A stretch of 64,000 nt of DNA from Agrobacterium tumefaciens. GTDB taxonomy: Bacteria; Pseudomonadota; Alphaproteobacteria; Rhizobiales; Rhizobiaceae. The stretch covers positions 1,597,001-1,661,000 of the forward strand of contig CP048470.1 of NCBI GenBank assembly GCA_025559845.1, read 5' to 3'. The notes under the pieces are model-generated. The model saw only the letters and a list, made by a program, of their open reading frames with translations, was not told the origin of the DNA and ran no database searches. The position numbers were made by a program, and so were the translations under genes. Of this stretch, positions 1 through 8,029 are shown piece after piece. Every line of letters starts with the position of its first letter. Position 1 is the stretch's first letter.

Positions 1-1827
1 ACGGCGCGGGAGGCCGCTCTTGCGGCGGCGACGCAAAAACGGAGTGCTGCAGTGGCTGCATTTGCAGTGCGGGGAGCGGCGGCTGTTGGGGTGGCCGCCT
101 ATGCCGCTGGTCGAGCATACTCCAATTACGCGGACATCGAGGATCGCGTCGCAGGCATCGCGATCAATGCGGACAAGGGTGTTGCTGCCATACAGCCGAC
201 GATGCAGAGCCTCAGAACTGTGGCCCAAGACACGAAGCAAAGCTTCGATACGGTGATGACTGGTCTCGACACGCTCGTCGCCTCCGGCCGATCGCTCGAT
301 GAATCTATGTCGTTCCTGCCATCAGTGGCCCTGACCGCTAAAGCGTCTCGCGCAGAGATTGCCGATATCGCACTCACGGCAGATGCTGTCGGAGGGTCTT
401 TCAATATCGCTGGCGACAAGATGCAACAAGCGTTCGACATGCTCGTGACAGGCGGTAAACTCGGCAAGTTCGAGTTGAAGGATATGGCTCAATATCTGCC
501 AAGCTTGGCGCCGTCGTTTGCGGCTCTGGGATATAAAGGTACCGAAGGTCTCGGCAAACTTGTGGCGATGTTGCAGACTGTACGGATGCAAGCGGGATCT
601 TCGGCTGAGGCGGCGACGTATCTCAGTAACGTGCTCAATAAGATGTATTCTGAGGATGTTGCCAAGCGCTTCGACAAGTTTGGTGTGGATCTTCCCAAGG
701 CGCTCGATAAGGCCCGCCGGGAAGGCAAGGATGTGCTCGAGGTTTTCCTCGATATGACACAGCTGGCGCTGAAGGGTGATCTGACCAAGATTACCACGCT
801 TTTCGGCGATGCCGAAATGCAGAAGGGTGTCCGAGCTCTCGTTATGCTTAGGGATGCGCAGGCAAACTTCAATGCGGAAATCAATAAAGCGAAGGGTTCG
901 GCGCTGGCGGACTTCAATGCTCAGGCTGATCTGTCGAAGAACAAAATTCAGCAGCTTTCAAACAATTGGGACACCTTTATGGCCCATGTCGGGAGCGGTG
1001 TCGCAACGGTCGTTAATCCCGCTCTAGATAAGGTCAATCAGGCGATTTCGGACGATGCCGCCGTTGAAAGTGTTATGAGCGGCATGGACGCTGAACAGAG
1101 AGGTTGGTTGCGTGATGACTTCTACGGGCGGTTCTCTAAGGCAAATCCGCAGGCGAGTTACGAGGAGATGGTGGCCGCTTTCAGGGCCGCGCTCATAAAG
1201 GTTGGGCGCGGTGGAGCGAAAACGATCTTCGACGATATCGATACCGCAGAAGGCCGCAGGCGAGGCGGGGAGACGATGTCGAAGTATCCGTCGAGAGGCT
1301 CTTACGACCCGGCTGCACATGCCGCCGGTATCGATAAACAGCCTCTTGGGCAAACGACTGGTGTAATCCCGGTACCAACCGGCCGCCCTGGAAGCGAACC
1401 AGCAGAGGTGCGTTTAGACCGAGTGCTTCAGAATGCAGAGGATGTGCAGCGGAGATATCCGTCACGAGGCGCCTATGATCCGGAACAGGTGCGTCGTGAG
1501 CGTCTAGCTGTTGCTGTCCAAGAGCAGAGGTCGTTCAATGTCTTCGGCGCATTTGAAGACAGGTTGGCGGGCAGGACTCCGCAAAATGCCACCGCCCCTA
1601 CGTCAGGGCGTCAACCTGTTGTCATCGAGGGGACCCCTTCGGTGACCCTTTCCGGTACGCCTTCTGTCACCATCACAAACCCGCCGCCTCGGCCGAACAT
1701 CACCGTCCATATGCCTGTGACCATCCATGAGGCTCCGAACGCTGAGGCGGTCGCAAGGCAATTGGGGCAGGCGATCAGATCGGAAATGGATGGGCTCCAA
1801 ACGTCGACGAATGACAGCGGGCTTTAG
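1..1827 (+). CDS. Phage tail tape measure protein (5' end outside window)
   Basis: The reading frame is open from base 1, so the N-terminus is missing. The visible part has an Ala/Gly-rich hydrophobic stretch near its start, then a region typical of TP901-type tape measure proteins (YADIEDRVAGIA, then alternating ALA/LADAVGGSF and LPSLAPSFAALG helices). The C-terminal third is low-complexity, Pro/Arg-rich and carries a repeated unit (KYPSRGSYDPAAHA, then RYPSRGAYDPEQVR). The protein sets tail length and occupies the tail tube lumen. It is followed by gpU/gpX/gpD-like genes, as expected for a P2-like tail. The stop overlaps by 4 bp the end of a gene on the opposite strand. Confidence 0.88.
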   Translation, partial: TAREAALAAATQKRSAAVAAFAVRGAAAVGVAAYAAGRAYSNYADIEDRVAGIAINADKGVAAIQPTMQSLRTVAQDTKQSFDTVMTGLDTLVASGRSLDESMSFLPSVALTAKASRAEIADIALTADAVGGSFNIAGDKMQQAFDMLVTGGKLGKFELKDMAQYLPSLAPSFAALGYKGTEGLGKLVAMLQTVRMQAGSSAEAATYLSNVLNKMYSEDVAKRFDKFGVDLPKALDKARREGKDVLEVFLDMTQLALKGDLTKITTLFGDAEMQKGVRALVMLRDAQANFNAEINKAKGSALADFNAQADLSKNKIQQLSNNWDTFMAHVGSGVATVVNPALDKVNQAISDDAAVESVMSGMDAEQRGWLRDDFYGRFSKANPQASYEEMVAAFRAALIKVGRGGAKTIFDDIDTAEGRRRGGETMSKYPSRGSYDPAAHAAGIDKQPLGQTTGVIPVPTGRPGSEPAEVRLDRVLQNAEDVQRRYPSRGAYDPEQVRRERLAVAVQEQRSFNVFGAFEDRLAGRTPQNATAPTSGRQPVVIEGTPSVTLSGTPSVTITNPPPRPNITVHMPVTIHEAPNAEAVARQLGQAIRSEMDGLQTSTNDSGL

Positions 1828-2063
1828 TTAGCCCGCGTCTCGGCGATCCGCCGCAGGTGGCGTTCAATTTGCAGCAGCGTTGCAAGGAGACCGCAAATGA
1901 CAGCGGCGGTCACCAGTCCAGCGATCAATCCAAGAACGGCGTAGATTGCACCGCTTCCATTCGGCTGACCGAATATCCACCCCATAGCGGTAGCAGCGAC
2001 AACGATAAAGAGTGCCAGGATCTGATTGATGCTGTCGAGCAGGCTGATGAGCGTTGTGTTCAT
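1824..2063 (-). CDS. Small two-TM membrane protein, antisense between tail genes
   Basis: This 79-aa protein has two hydrophobic helices (about residues 10-32 and 40-62) separated by a short GQPNGSGA loop, and a basic C-terminus (QIERHLRRIAETRAN). The ATG at 2063 is preceded by GGGGGAC at good spacing; an upstream in-frame ATG at 2075 lacks such a site. It lies on the strand opposite the tail operon, between the tape measure and gpU-like genes, and its stop overlaps the tape measure stop. Reverse-strand small membrane proteins inside a late operon are often morons expressed from their own promoter, for example in superinfection exclusion. That role is inference; the family is not recognised. 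Confidence 0.6.
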   Translation of the reverse strand: MNTTLISLLDSINQILALFIVVAATAMGWIFGQPNGSGAIYAVLGLIAGLVTAAVICGLLATLLQIERHLRRIAETRAN

Positions 2064-2122
2064 GAAGTCCCCCATTCCGTGAATGCGGAAAAGAAATCAA
2101 ACTATCGGTTGAAAGTCCAGAC

Positions 2123-2566
2123 ATGATGTATTTTCTCGGCGCAGTGATGATCGATGCAAAACCGTTCTCTGCAGATGCGGTCCGACGGGATAGTTCCGGA
2201 TCTCTGGTCGTGAAGCCGGTGATGGGCGGGCGACAGCGGAAGGAAAATGTTGGTGAGGGAGAGGACGATCTGACGCTTTCGGGCTCCCTGCTGCCGAACA
2301 GGATTGGCGGCCTTACCCAACTTGAGGTGCTTCACTCAATGCGTCGTAACGGCGCGCGTTTTCCCGTGATGCGCGGAGACGGAACGCGCCTTGGTTGGTA
2401 TGGCATCAAAGCTATGACGGAAGAGCATCGCGACCTGATGTCCGACGGGGTGGGGTTTGAGCTTCTCTACACCATCGTTCTGGAACAAGCGGATGAAAGG
2501 CCGGGCGACGGTCAATCCGTGATTGGTGGGCTGCTTTCGCTATTCTCTCTGAACGGGGTGTTGTGA
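2123..2566 (+). CDS. P2 gpU-like phage tail protein
   Basis: A 147-aa protein starting MMYFLGAVMIDAKPF. It carries the gpU-type block SLLPNRIGGLTQLEVLHSMR, in which a short peptide is measured against the row of tail terminator homologues, followed by RLGWYGIKAMTEEH. In P2-type phages gpU is a tail protein near the tail tip or terminator. The length is close to the usual 140-160 aa of the family. Its stop overlaps the start of the gpX-like gene, indicating translational coupling. There is no strong Shine-Dalgarno before 2123, so a start at the in-frame ATG 2147 is possible. Confidence 0.8.
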   Translation: MMYFLGAVMIDAKPFSADAVRRDSSGSLVVKPVMGGRQRKENVGEGEDDLTLSGSLLPNRIGGLTQLEVLHSMRRNGARFPVMRGDGTRLGWYGIKAMTEEHRDLMSDGVGFELLYTIVLEQADERPGDGQSVIGGLLSLFSLNGVL

Positions 2567-2790
2567 TGCCAGACAAGTTCACGGTGCGAGGTGAGGGGCT
2601 AACCGTCGAGTTGGTTCTGCACCGTAAATACGGGGTGCGCGGCCGAGCCCTCGTGGAGGAGACGATGCGAATCAATCCCGGGCTGGCAGGTCTCGGGGCA
2701 TTCCTGCCGTTGGGCACCACTTTCAGCATTCCCGAACTGCCGGCGCAAACGGGTCTCGTCCGCGCCCGAAAAAGTCTGTTCAAGGATTAG
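2566..2790 (+). CDS. P2 gpX-like tail protein
   Basis: A 74-aa protein with LysM-like character (YGVRGRALVEETMRINPGLA, then LPLGTTFSIPEL), typical of P2 gpX, a small tail protein encoded between U and D. The ATG at 2566 overlaps the TGA of the gpU-like gene; an adjacent GTG at 2563 is an alternative. A six-base gap separates it from the gpD-like gene. Position, size and the LPxGTxxxIPE motif agree with the family. Confidence 0.78.
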   Translation: MPDKFTVRGEGLTVELVLHRKYGVRGRALVEETMRINPGLAGLGAFLPLGTTFSIPELPAQTGLVRARKSLFKD

Positions 2791-2795
2791 AGCGC

Positions 2796-3827
2796 ATGAG
2801 CTGGGTCAACGGTGTTTATTACGATCTGACCGTCGCTCCGCAATGGTCTGTCGACTGGTCGGTGTGGATCGATGGAAAAGACAAAACGGGCGCGATGAGT
2901 CCCTATCTGATCGATGTCGCGATTACCGACAAAGAAGGCACAGCCTCGGATACCTGTAGTCTGACTTTCGATGATACGGACGGGGAAATCGAACTGGACA
3001 TGGAGGGAGCGGCGATCGTCGTCTACCTCAATGGCGTCGCGACATTTGATGGCACGGTCGAAACTGCAAGAAGTACCGGCTCGCGCGGCGGTGGACGGTT
3101 GGTGCCAGTGACCGCAAAAGGTTTCGACACTCGCGGAAAAGCCAAAGAATTGCAGGCCTTTCATAAAGACGAGGCCACATTGCAGGAGTTTCTCTCGGAG
3201 GCCGCCTCCAGAGCGGGGTATTCCATACAGGTCGATCAATCTTTGGCGGACATGCAACGGGACTATTGGTCGGCGGACTATGAGAGCTTCCTCGATCTCG
3301 GCGAAAAAATAGCGAGAGAGGTAAACGGAACTTTCAAACTTCGCGGCAAGCGGGCCGTCTTGGTTCCGCGCGGCGCAGCCGATCTTTCCCCGATTTATGG
3401 CATCGTTGGGCCAGGGGGAAACGTTATCAGTTGGGACATCGCGCCGTTTACTGGAAGACCGTCATTCACCAAAGCAAAGTCGCGCTACTTCGACAGGAAA
3501 TCGGCGAAATTCGTTGAAGAAGAAGTGGAGATAGATCTCGGCCGTGATCTTCCTGACGTGACGAACATGACGCGCATGCCAGTTGCCGATGAAGGGCAAG
3601 CCAAGCGCCGTGCTGAAGGTCGGAAAAGTGAAGCGAAGCGCGACGCAGGCGGCGGTACCGTCCTTCTTGATCTTGAGCCGATGGCTCAAGCCGAGGCAGT
3701 CTTTCATCTGTCAGGTGCCCGGAAGGCTATCGACGGTAGCTGGCGCGTTGCAAGTGTAGCTCACAAGGCAAACAGATCTGGTGGCGCTACCACGTCACTC
3801 GAAATCAAGGAGCCTGGCGCCCAATAG
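2796..3827 (+). CDS. P2 gpD-like phage late control / tail hub protein
   Basis: A 343-aa protein of the phage late control gene D family, homologous to the tail hub (gp27/VgrG-like) of contractile tails. Family features are the early DVAITDKEGTASDTCSLTFDD strand region (shortened here), the middle LQEFLSEAASRAGYS segment and the C-terminal block AQAEAVFHLSGARKAIDGSW. The length fits P2 gpD. It completes the U-X-D tail cassette, and the next gene downstream is the endolysin. Confidence 0.84.
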   Translation: MSWVNGVYYDLTVAPQWSVDWSVWIDGKDKTGAMSPYLIDVAITDKEGTASDTCSLTFDDTDGEIELDMEGAAIVVYLNGVATFDGTVETARSTGSRGGGRLVPVTAKGFDTRGKAKELQAFHKDEATLQEFLSEAASRAGYSIQVDQSLADMQRDYWSADYESFLDLGEKIAREVNGTFKLRGKRAVLVPRGAADLSPIYGIVGPGGNVISWDIAPFTGRPSFTKAKSRYFDRKSAKFVEEEVEIDLGRDLPDVTNMTRMPVADEGQAKRRAEGRKSEAKRDAGGGTVLLDLEPMAQAEAVFHLSGARKAIDGSWRVASVAHKANRSGGATTSLEIKEPGAQ

Positions 3828-3862
3828 GGCAGGCTCACCAATCCTAAAATCAGGAGAACAAA

Positions 3863-4540
3863 ATGGCGACTGTACGCGAGGTACAGCAGCGCTTGATTTC
3901 GCTCGGCTATGATGTCGGGCCGTCTGGCGCTGATGGCATTCCCGGTCGTAGCACGACGAAGGCCGTGACGCGGTTCCAGGAGGATAAGAAGCTCTCAATC
4001 CTCTATCCCGGCACGATCGGTCCGAAGACGCTCGTTGCGCTCGGGTTGAACGATAACAGGCCGATGGTGCCGCCTTGGGTGACGGAAGCGCGCCGCTTCC
4101 TCGGCCTGCATGAGGCGAAGAACGCCAAAGTGCTGGACAAGGCCCTGCGGCTCGATGCGAGCGAAATCGCGTGGTGCGGTGCTTTCGTCGGCATGGTCAT
4201 TGCCACAGCCCTGCCGAAAGAGCCGATGCCAGCGAACCCGCTCGGCTCTCGCAACTGGTTGAAGTTCGGCAAGGCGCTGAACGAACCGCAGATCGGCGCC
4301 ATCGCCGTCTTCTGGCGTGGCTCTAAGGATGGCTGGCAAGGTCATGTTGGCATCGTCGTCGGCCACGACAAGACGCACCTGCATGTTCTAGGCGGTAATC
4401 AGTCCGATTCCGTCACCATCGCCCGCATCGCAAAAACTCGTCTGCTCGGCTATCGCTGGCCGGTCACGTATCAGGATGCGCCCTATACCGCTCTGCCGAT
4501 GACCACAATATCGGCCAGCGTCACGACCAACGAAGCTTAA
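3863..4540 (+). CDS. Endolysin: peptidoglycan-binding domain plus TIGR02594-type amidase
   Basis: A 225-aa protein. Residues about 3-58 form a PG_binding_1 domain (VREVQQRLISLGYDVGP, then DGIPGRSTTKAVTRFQ). Residues about 70-205 match the TIGR02594/CHAP-like family: the catalytic Cys lies in IAWCGAFVGMVI and the His in GHVGIVVGHD, with the family end LLGYRWP. It should cleave peptidoglycan cross-links or amides at lysis. There is no signal peptide, so it would need a holin; membrane protein genes follow immediately. The start has a good AGGAGAA site upstream. Confidence 0.86.
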   Translation: MATVREVQQRLISLGYDVGPSGADGIPGRSTTKAVTRFQEDKKLSILYPGTIGPKTLVALGLNDNRPMVPPWVTEARRFLGLHEAKNAKVLDKALRLDASEIAWCGAFVGMVIATALPKEPMPANPLGSRNWLKFGKALNEPQIGAIAVFWRGSKDGWQGHVGIVVGHDKTHLHVLGGNQSDSVTIARIAKTRLLGYRWPVTYQDAPYTALPMTTISASVTTNEA

Positions 4541-4564
4541 CCCCTCCATAAAAGGAAACACTCC

Positions 4565-4894
4565 ATGACCAAGTCTCTGCTTTTCGCGGCAGTGGCGGCC
4601 TTTGCGCTGTCTTCATGCTCGGCCACAACCGGATCGATCGACAATGCGATCCAGAAAAATCTCCCGCAGATATGCACCACGGCGGCGACTGCCCATAGCG
4701 CGTTCGTGATTGTCGCTAGCACAGGCAACCTGAAACAGTCGACGGTCAGCAAAGAAGCTGCAGCCTGGTCTGCTTTGGACGTGATCTGCAAAGATCCCTC
4801 GTCCGTCACGGCGGCTACTGCATTGGTAAAAGCGGCCGAGGCATACGCGGTGATCACAACAGCCTTACGTGATGCAAAACGGGTGGAGGGTTGA
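4565..4894 (+). CDS. Small phage lipoprotein in lysis cassette
   Basis: A 109-aa protein with a signal sequence (MTKSLLFAAVAAFALSSCS) ending in the lipobox LSSC, so Cys18 is the probable acylated residue. The mature part is Ala/Thr-rich and largely helical, with two further cysteines (ICTT, VICKD). It sits between the endolysin and membrane protein genes, where Rz1-like outer-membrane spanin lipoproteins often lie. It is larger and less proline-rich than classic Rz1, so the spanin role is only a possibility. Confidence 0.7.
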   Translation: MTKSLLFAAVAAFALSSCSATTGSIDNAIQKNLPQICTTAATAHSAFVIVASTGNLKQSTVSKEAAAWSALDVICKDPSSVTAATALVKAAEAYAVITTALRDAKRVEG

Positions 4895-4898
4895 GCCG

Positions 4899-5387
4899 AT
4901 GCGAAGCATCTATATCTGTGCCCTTGCCGTCGCCGTTCTCTTCGTTGGTGCATTTATTTTTTGGCCAGCTTTGTCGCAGGAAGCCGGGCCTGTGATTGCG
5001 CCATCATCGATCTGGTATGATCTCTGGACGATCGTGCAGCCGATCGTTGTCCTTCTGATTTCTACCGTTGGCCCTGCCTTGGTGACCTGGTTGAGCGTTC
5101 GTCTCATAACTCTGCTCAAAATCTCCGATGAAAAGCAGCGCATCGAGATCGAGGCTCGATTGCGGAGTGCCCTCCATGAATCGGCGCTCAATGCCCTGAA
5201 GTATGCCGTCACGAAAACCGGCCTCCCCCTCAGGGGGGACAGTATCCCTGGTCCTGTCCTCGACGTAGCCATCGAATACGTGGCTGAGAAAAATCCTCAG
5301 GCGCTTTCAAATCTTGGAGTGGATGTGAAAGCCCTTCAGGACATCATCATGTCGAAGGTTCCGGAGGTGGCTAAGGCGGTCAACTGA
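4899..5387 (+). CDS. Membrane protein, probable holin or lysis regulator
   Basis: A 162-aa protein with a hydrophobic segment at the N-terminus (about residues 3-24) and a second at about 45-72, followed by a charged, mostly helical cytoplasmic domain. The ATG at 4899 is preceded by GGAGG; an earlier in-frame start would extend back into the lipoprotein gene. The two-TM layout next to an endolysin suggests a holin-type role, but no family is recognised. The C-terminal helical domain (EIEARLRSALHESALNALKY) also occurs in gene transfer agent or phage holin-associated proteins. Confidence 0.6.
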   Translation: MRSIYICALAVAVLFVGAFIFWPALSQEAGPVIAPSSIWYDLWTIVQPIVVLLISTVGPALVTWLSVRLITLLKISDEKQRIEIEARLRSALHESALNALKYAVTKTGLPLRGDSIPGPVLDVAIEYVAEKNPQALSNLGVDVKALQDIIMSKVPEVAKAVN

Positions 5388-5424
5388 CCGCCTGTGGCGA
5401 CCACAGATTATAAGGGGCGGGGAA

Positions 5425-5688
5425 ATGGAACTGTCGAACGAGATTGGCGGCTGGTTTCTGCAGCACGGGCCTTTTGGCGGGTTCGCCCTGCTCATGGTGA
5501 TGTTCTACATCTATGAGCGGATCGGCCGCGCCAAAGACCGCGAGGCGCATGATGCCCGCATAAAGGAGCTTCAGGACGATCATATCGAGACGCTGAAGAC
5601 TCTCGCGCCGCTCGTCCAGAAATTCACCGACACCATGGATACGGTCCTGCCGGTCATGGTTTCGAACGGAAACAGGAGGGGCGAATGA
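5425..5688 (+). CDS. Small TM plus coiled-coil protein of lysis module
   Basis: An 87-aa protein with one TM helix (about residues 17-32, GGFALLMVMFYIY) and a charged helical tail (DREAHDARIKELQDDHIETL), the layout of a spanin or holin partner. The ATG follows GGGGCGGGGAA. It overlaps the next gene by 4 bp (ATGA), so the two are translationally coupled. The precise family is not recognised. Confidence 0.6.
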   Translation: MELSNEIGGWFLQHGPFGGFALLMVMFYIYERIGRAKDREAHDARIKELQDDHIETLKTLAPLVQKFTDTMDTVLPVMVSNGNRRGE

Positions 5689-5873
5689 GGCTGCTATCCT
5701 GGTGGCGCTTGCCGAAAGTCCAGACCTTGCCAGATCCGGAAATAGAAAAAGAGAAACGCGACCGAAAAGCCGATTTAGCCCAAGCGGTCGTGACATTCGA
5801 GCGCCGGCGCGACCGCGTCCAGCGCATCGCGGAGGAAGTAGTAGTCAGCATGCAGAAAGGCAGCCGGCGATGA
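5685..5873 (+). CDS. Small basic phage protein
   Basis: A 62-aa, highly charged, helical protein (EKEKRDRKADLAQAVVTFERRR) without a TM segment. It overlaps both neighbours by 4 bp, so it belongs to a tightly coupled operon. No function is recognised. Coupling on both sides supports a real gene despite its small size. Confidence 0.55.
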   Translation: MRLLSWWRLPKVQTLPDPEIEKEKRDRKADLAQAVVTFERRRDRVQRIAEEVVVSMQKGSRR

Positions 5874-6349
5874 GACGATTTAAAACGAGTGTGGCGGCCT
5901 GGTCTGCCCTGATTGCCGTAATGCTGTTCTGGATCGCTAACGCCTTCATTCCAGCCGACTATATGACCGAGGTCTCGTCTAGCCTCGTTCTGGGGGTTGC
6001 GTTTGCCGTTTTGGTCCGCTGGTTCCGCGACGCAACGCAGGCGATGCGCAATGGTCGCGCCGGCGCTGATTTCCTGATTGTCGCCGTCTTTTCGATCGTC
6101 GGCATTATCTTCTTCCAGCGGGTGTGGGTGATGTTGCTTCGATACCACGAGCGACCGGACTGGATGGTCAACTCTCCCATCAGCGCTTTCGTGGCATGGA
6201 TGATGGCATGGTCCTGCACTCTGGCGCTGGTCGCTCCAGACATTGAAAACGGACACATTCCACCGCGGAGCCGTATTCTAATTGGTTTCGCTCTTTTTGT
6301 GGCTGGTATGGTCTCCGGCGGTAGCATCATGCTGGCGCTGAAGCCCTGA
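5870..6349 (+). CDS. Polytopic membrane protein at end of lysis operon
   Basis: A 159-aa protein starting MRRFKTSVAAWSALIAV, with about five hydrophobic segments (residues roughly 7-27, 34-50, 65-90, 108-128, 138-157). The ATG at 5870 overlaps the preceding TGA, which fixes the start. It is the last gene of the 3863-6349 lysis-like operon and is followed by a GC-rich hairpin. No family is recognised; it resembles small phage membrane proteins of rhizobial prophages. Confidence 0.55.
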   Translation: MRRFKTSVAAWSALIAVMLFWIANAFIPADYMTEVSSSLVLGVAFAVLVRWFRDATQAMRNGRAGADFLIVAVFSIVGIIFFQRVWVMLLRYHERPDWMVNSPISAFVAWMMAWSCTLALVAPDIENGHIPPRSRILIGFALFVAGMVSGGSIMLALKP

Positions 6350-6360
6350 CTTCAACGCTT

Positions 6361-6385
6361 CTCCCCCTGTCTATGGCCGGGGGAG
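6361..6385 (+). terminator. GC hairpin after lysis operon
   Basis: CTCCCCC and GGGGGAG form a 7-bp stem with an 11-base loop, 12 bases after the operon's last stop codon. There is no clear U-tract, so termination strength is uncertain. The hairpin overlaps the 3' end of the reverse-strand pseudogene. Confidence 0.5.
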
Positions 6386-6670
6386 ATTTGCAAGGCGTTT
6401 GGTGGCTTCCCAATACTCCTCGCACTTTTGCATAGCCAGACGGCATGAGGCGGAATAGCCGAGGTTTGGCGTCGGCGGCGAACCCTTGTATTTCTTCGAA
6501 TACCAACCGGCCCATTGCTATTTGCCCTTTATCGGCCCGTGTATTTCCTTCCGAACTCTACCGATCGCCTCGGCGCCATCGTACCCGGTCCAATCGAAAT
6601 CCGTTGGGGGGTCGCGTGCATCGATCTGAGTTCTTTTCCAGAGATACTTAGGCTCATATTTTTCGGTCAT
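6371..6670 (-). pseudogene. Small phage gene interrupted by in-frame TAG
   Basis: Reading leftward from ATG 6670, the frame gives MTEKYEPKYLWKRTQID and continues to GPIKGK, then meets TAG at 6518-6520. The same frame continues as QWAGWYSKKYKGSPPTPNLG to a second stop at 6371-6373 (final residues RLANLPRP). The part after the stop has normal protein-like composition (Trp, Tyr and Cys residues, ALMQKCEEYW-type helix), so this looks like one 99-codon gene with a nonsense mutation at about codon 51. A TTG at 6706 could extend the N-terminus. Function is unknown. Amber readthrough cannot be excluded. Confidence 0.5.
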
Positions 6671-6727
6671 CGCTGGCAACCTGACGCGAGAGCTTGTCGA
6701 TAGCAAGCGGCCGAGTTATGCCGGCTC

Positions 6728-7123
6728 ATGAAATATTTTTATGTACTTTTATTCTCATTGATGGTGACGACAGGCGCTCGCGCAGCAACCGAAAGCGAGT
6801 TCCGGTCCCGGTTCTGCGCCGGCATGCAGCAAGAGCGCGTATTGCCCAACGGCACGCGGGTTGACTGCATCACTGATCGTCTCGCGATTGAGGTCGATTG
6901 GACGCACAAATGGGCCGAGGCGATCGGGCAATCCCTCTTGTATGCGGCAGCTACCGAGAAGCTGCCGGCCATCATCCTAGTTTGCAAGGTCGGTCCGGTC
7001 GGATGTCTGAAACACGAATACCTTATCAACGAGGCAGTCGCTTATTGGAAACTGCCAATCACCGTCTGGATGTGTATGCCTTCCGATCTGGTTTTATCGG
7101 AATGCAGTAGACGGGATTATTAG
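6728..7123 (+). CDS. Secreted protein with nuclease-like core motif
   Basis: A 131-aa protein with a signal peptide (MKYFYVLLFSLMVTTGARA, cleavage expected after ARA). The mature part contains RVDCITDRLAIEVDWTHKW followed by EAIGQSLLYAA. This D/E-x-D-x-K-like strand-helix arrangement resembles the core of PD-(D/E)XK nucleases, and similar small periplasmic proteins occur in phages and plasmids. Six cysteines in the mature part would suit an oxidising compartment. The nuclease idea is inference from motif spacing only. It lies alone between the lysis operon and the prophage end, so it is probably a lysogenic-conversion or moron gene. Confidence 0.55.
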   Translation: MKYFYVLLFSLMVTTGARAATESEFRSRFCAGMQQERVLPNGTRVDCITDRLAIEVDWTHKWAEAIGQSLLYAAATEKLPAIILVCKVGPVGCLKHEYLINEAVAYWKLPITVWMCMPSDLVLSECSRRDY

Positions 7124-7483
7124 TCGTTTCATAAGTCATTGAAATTATGCGTTATGATTGGTTGTGGCGTCTTTCTGAAAGAAATCTATGCTACGAAACG
7201 GCCCAAAATAATCTGGGGGGATTGCTCAAAACGCTCTCCCGCTACCATTTCTCATTTATTTCAAATCGACGATCAGCATTGCCTGGTGTCCCGCGTGCAG
7301 CCTACTGCCCAAAAAAAGGGAAACCCGCCTTCCGCAATGTTGCAGCCGACGGGTCTCAACCTCTGCCCCTCCCACAAGGGCGCGCGCACGTAAACACACT
7401 AAAGCAATTATGGCAAGATCATGGTGACCATGTTGTCGCCGATGATGGCTCCAAATTCCATGTCAGCGGCGGGTGGCAAAGCG
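7124..7483. other. No supported gene
   Basis: Two overlapping + strand frames are open here, but neither has a ribosome binding site or protein-like composition. The first part is AT-rich and the rest looks like decayed phage sequence. Nothing else was seen. Confidence 0.5.
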
Positions 7484-7696
7484 TTACCAGCTCCGTGTGT
7501 CGTTCGTACGGGGCGCGGTAGGAGACGATATTGTTGCTGCAGAGGTCTCGCGCTGCGCGACATAAGACGAGCGGTAGTAGGTCTTCTGCGCGCGATCTTG
7601 GCCGTATTGGATCATGTCGGCGGCAGAAGACATTGTCGGTATTGATATGGCGAGGAATGCGGCTGCCAGAAATATGGATTTGCTGTTTGCGAACAT
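7484..7696 (-). CDS. Small exported protein
   Basis: A 70-aa product with a clear signal peptide (MFANSKSIFLAAAFLAISIP, continuing TMSSA and then AD), leaving a mature peptide of about 43 residues rich in Ser, Thr and Arg. The ATG is preceded by GGGGGTCGCA, a strong site. It is the last gene before the tRNA-Gly boundary. No family is recognised; small exported proteins of this kind are common in Rhizobiaceae, so it could be a chromosomal or a prophage accessory gene. Confidence 0.55.
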   Translation of the reverse strand: MFANSKSIFLAAAFLAISIPTMSSAADMIQYGQDRAQKTYYRSSYVAQRETSAATISSPTAPRTNDTRSW

Positions 7697-7954
7697 TGCG
7701 ACCCCCAGGGTGGTGAAACAACCACATTAAACGGCATTGGGCCATGTTTGTTCCAGCTATGCGAGGGTATAGGCGGTATTCTCTTGGGGAAGAGGTGGCT
7801 GGACCCGGTGCGGCCGCCCCGAACTCCAGGCCGGTACGTGTAAGACTTTAAGGTGCTACTGTAAGCTTTGCAGCGGTCAACGGAAGGCGAATGATATATT
7901 CCCAGTCGCCAAGGCGACCAAAGTTCTCAATGTCAACAACGATCTAGGAGAATT

Positions 7955-8029
7955 TGGAGCGGGCGAAGGGATTTGAACCCTCGACCCCAACCTTGGCAAG
8001 GTTGTGCTCTACCCCTGAGCTACACCCGC
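7955..8029 (-). tRNA. tRNA-Gly(GCC)
   Basis: The minus strand reads GCGGGTG, D-arm, an anticodon arm with loop CTTGCCAAG-type context (anticodon GCC), GGGTTCAAATCCC T-arm, and acceptor CGCCCGC followed by T and CCA (7955-7957). Acceptor halves pair over 7 bp with one G-U. CCA is encoded. Its 3' end faces prophage 1, which makes it the likely attachment site. Confidence 0.97.

Larger units (their letters stand above)
1..7954. mobile_element. Prophage 1, right-hand part (P2-like tail, lysis, accessory genes)
   Basis: A run of phage genes enters from the left edge and ends at a tRNA gene. It holds a tape measure protein, P2 gpU-, gpX- and gpD-like tail genes, an endolysin, a lipoprotein and small membrane proteins, then accessory genes. 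The order tape measure, U, X, D is that of P2-type myovirus tails. The 3' end of tRNA-Gly(GCC) faces this block, and tRNA 3' ends are classic integrase targets, so position 7954/7955 is the inferred right boundary. The integrase and the other att site must lie left of the window. Phage identity is clear; the exact boundary is inference. Confidence 0.85.

Noticed and set aside
7147..7521. 124-aa + strand frame near the prophage 1 end
   Set aside because: No ribosome binding site, biased Arg/Ser/Pro composition and overlap with the better-supported minus-strand signal-peptide gene.
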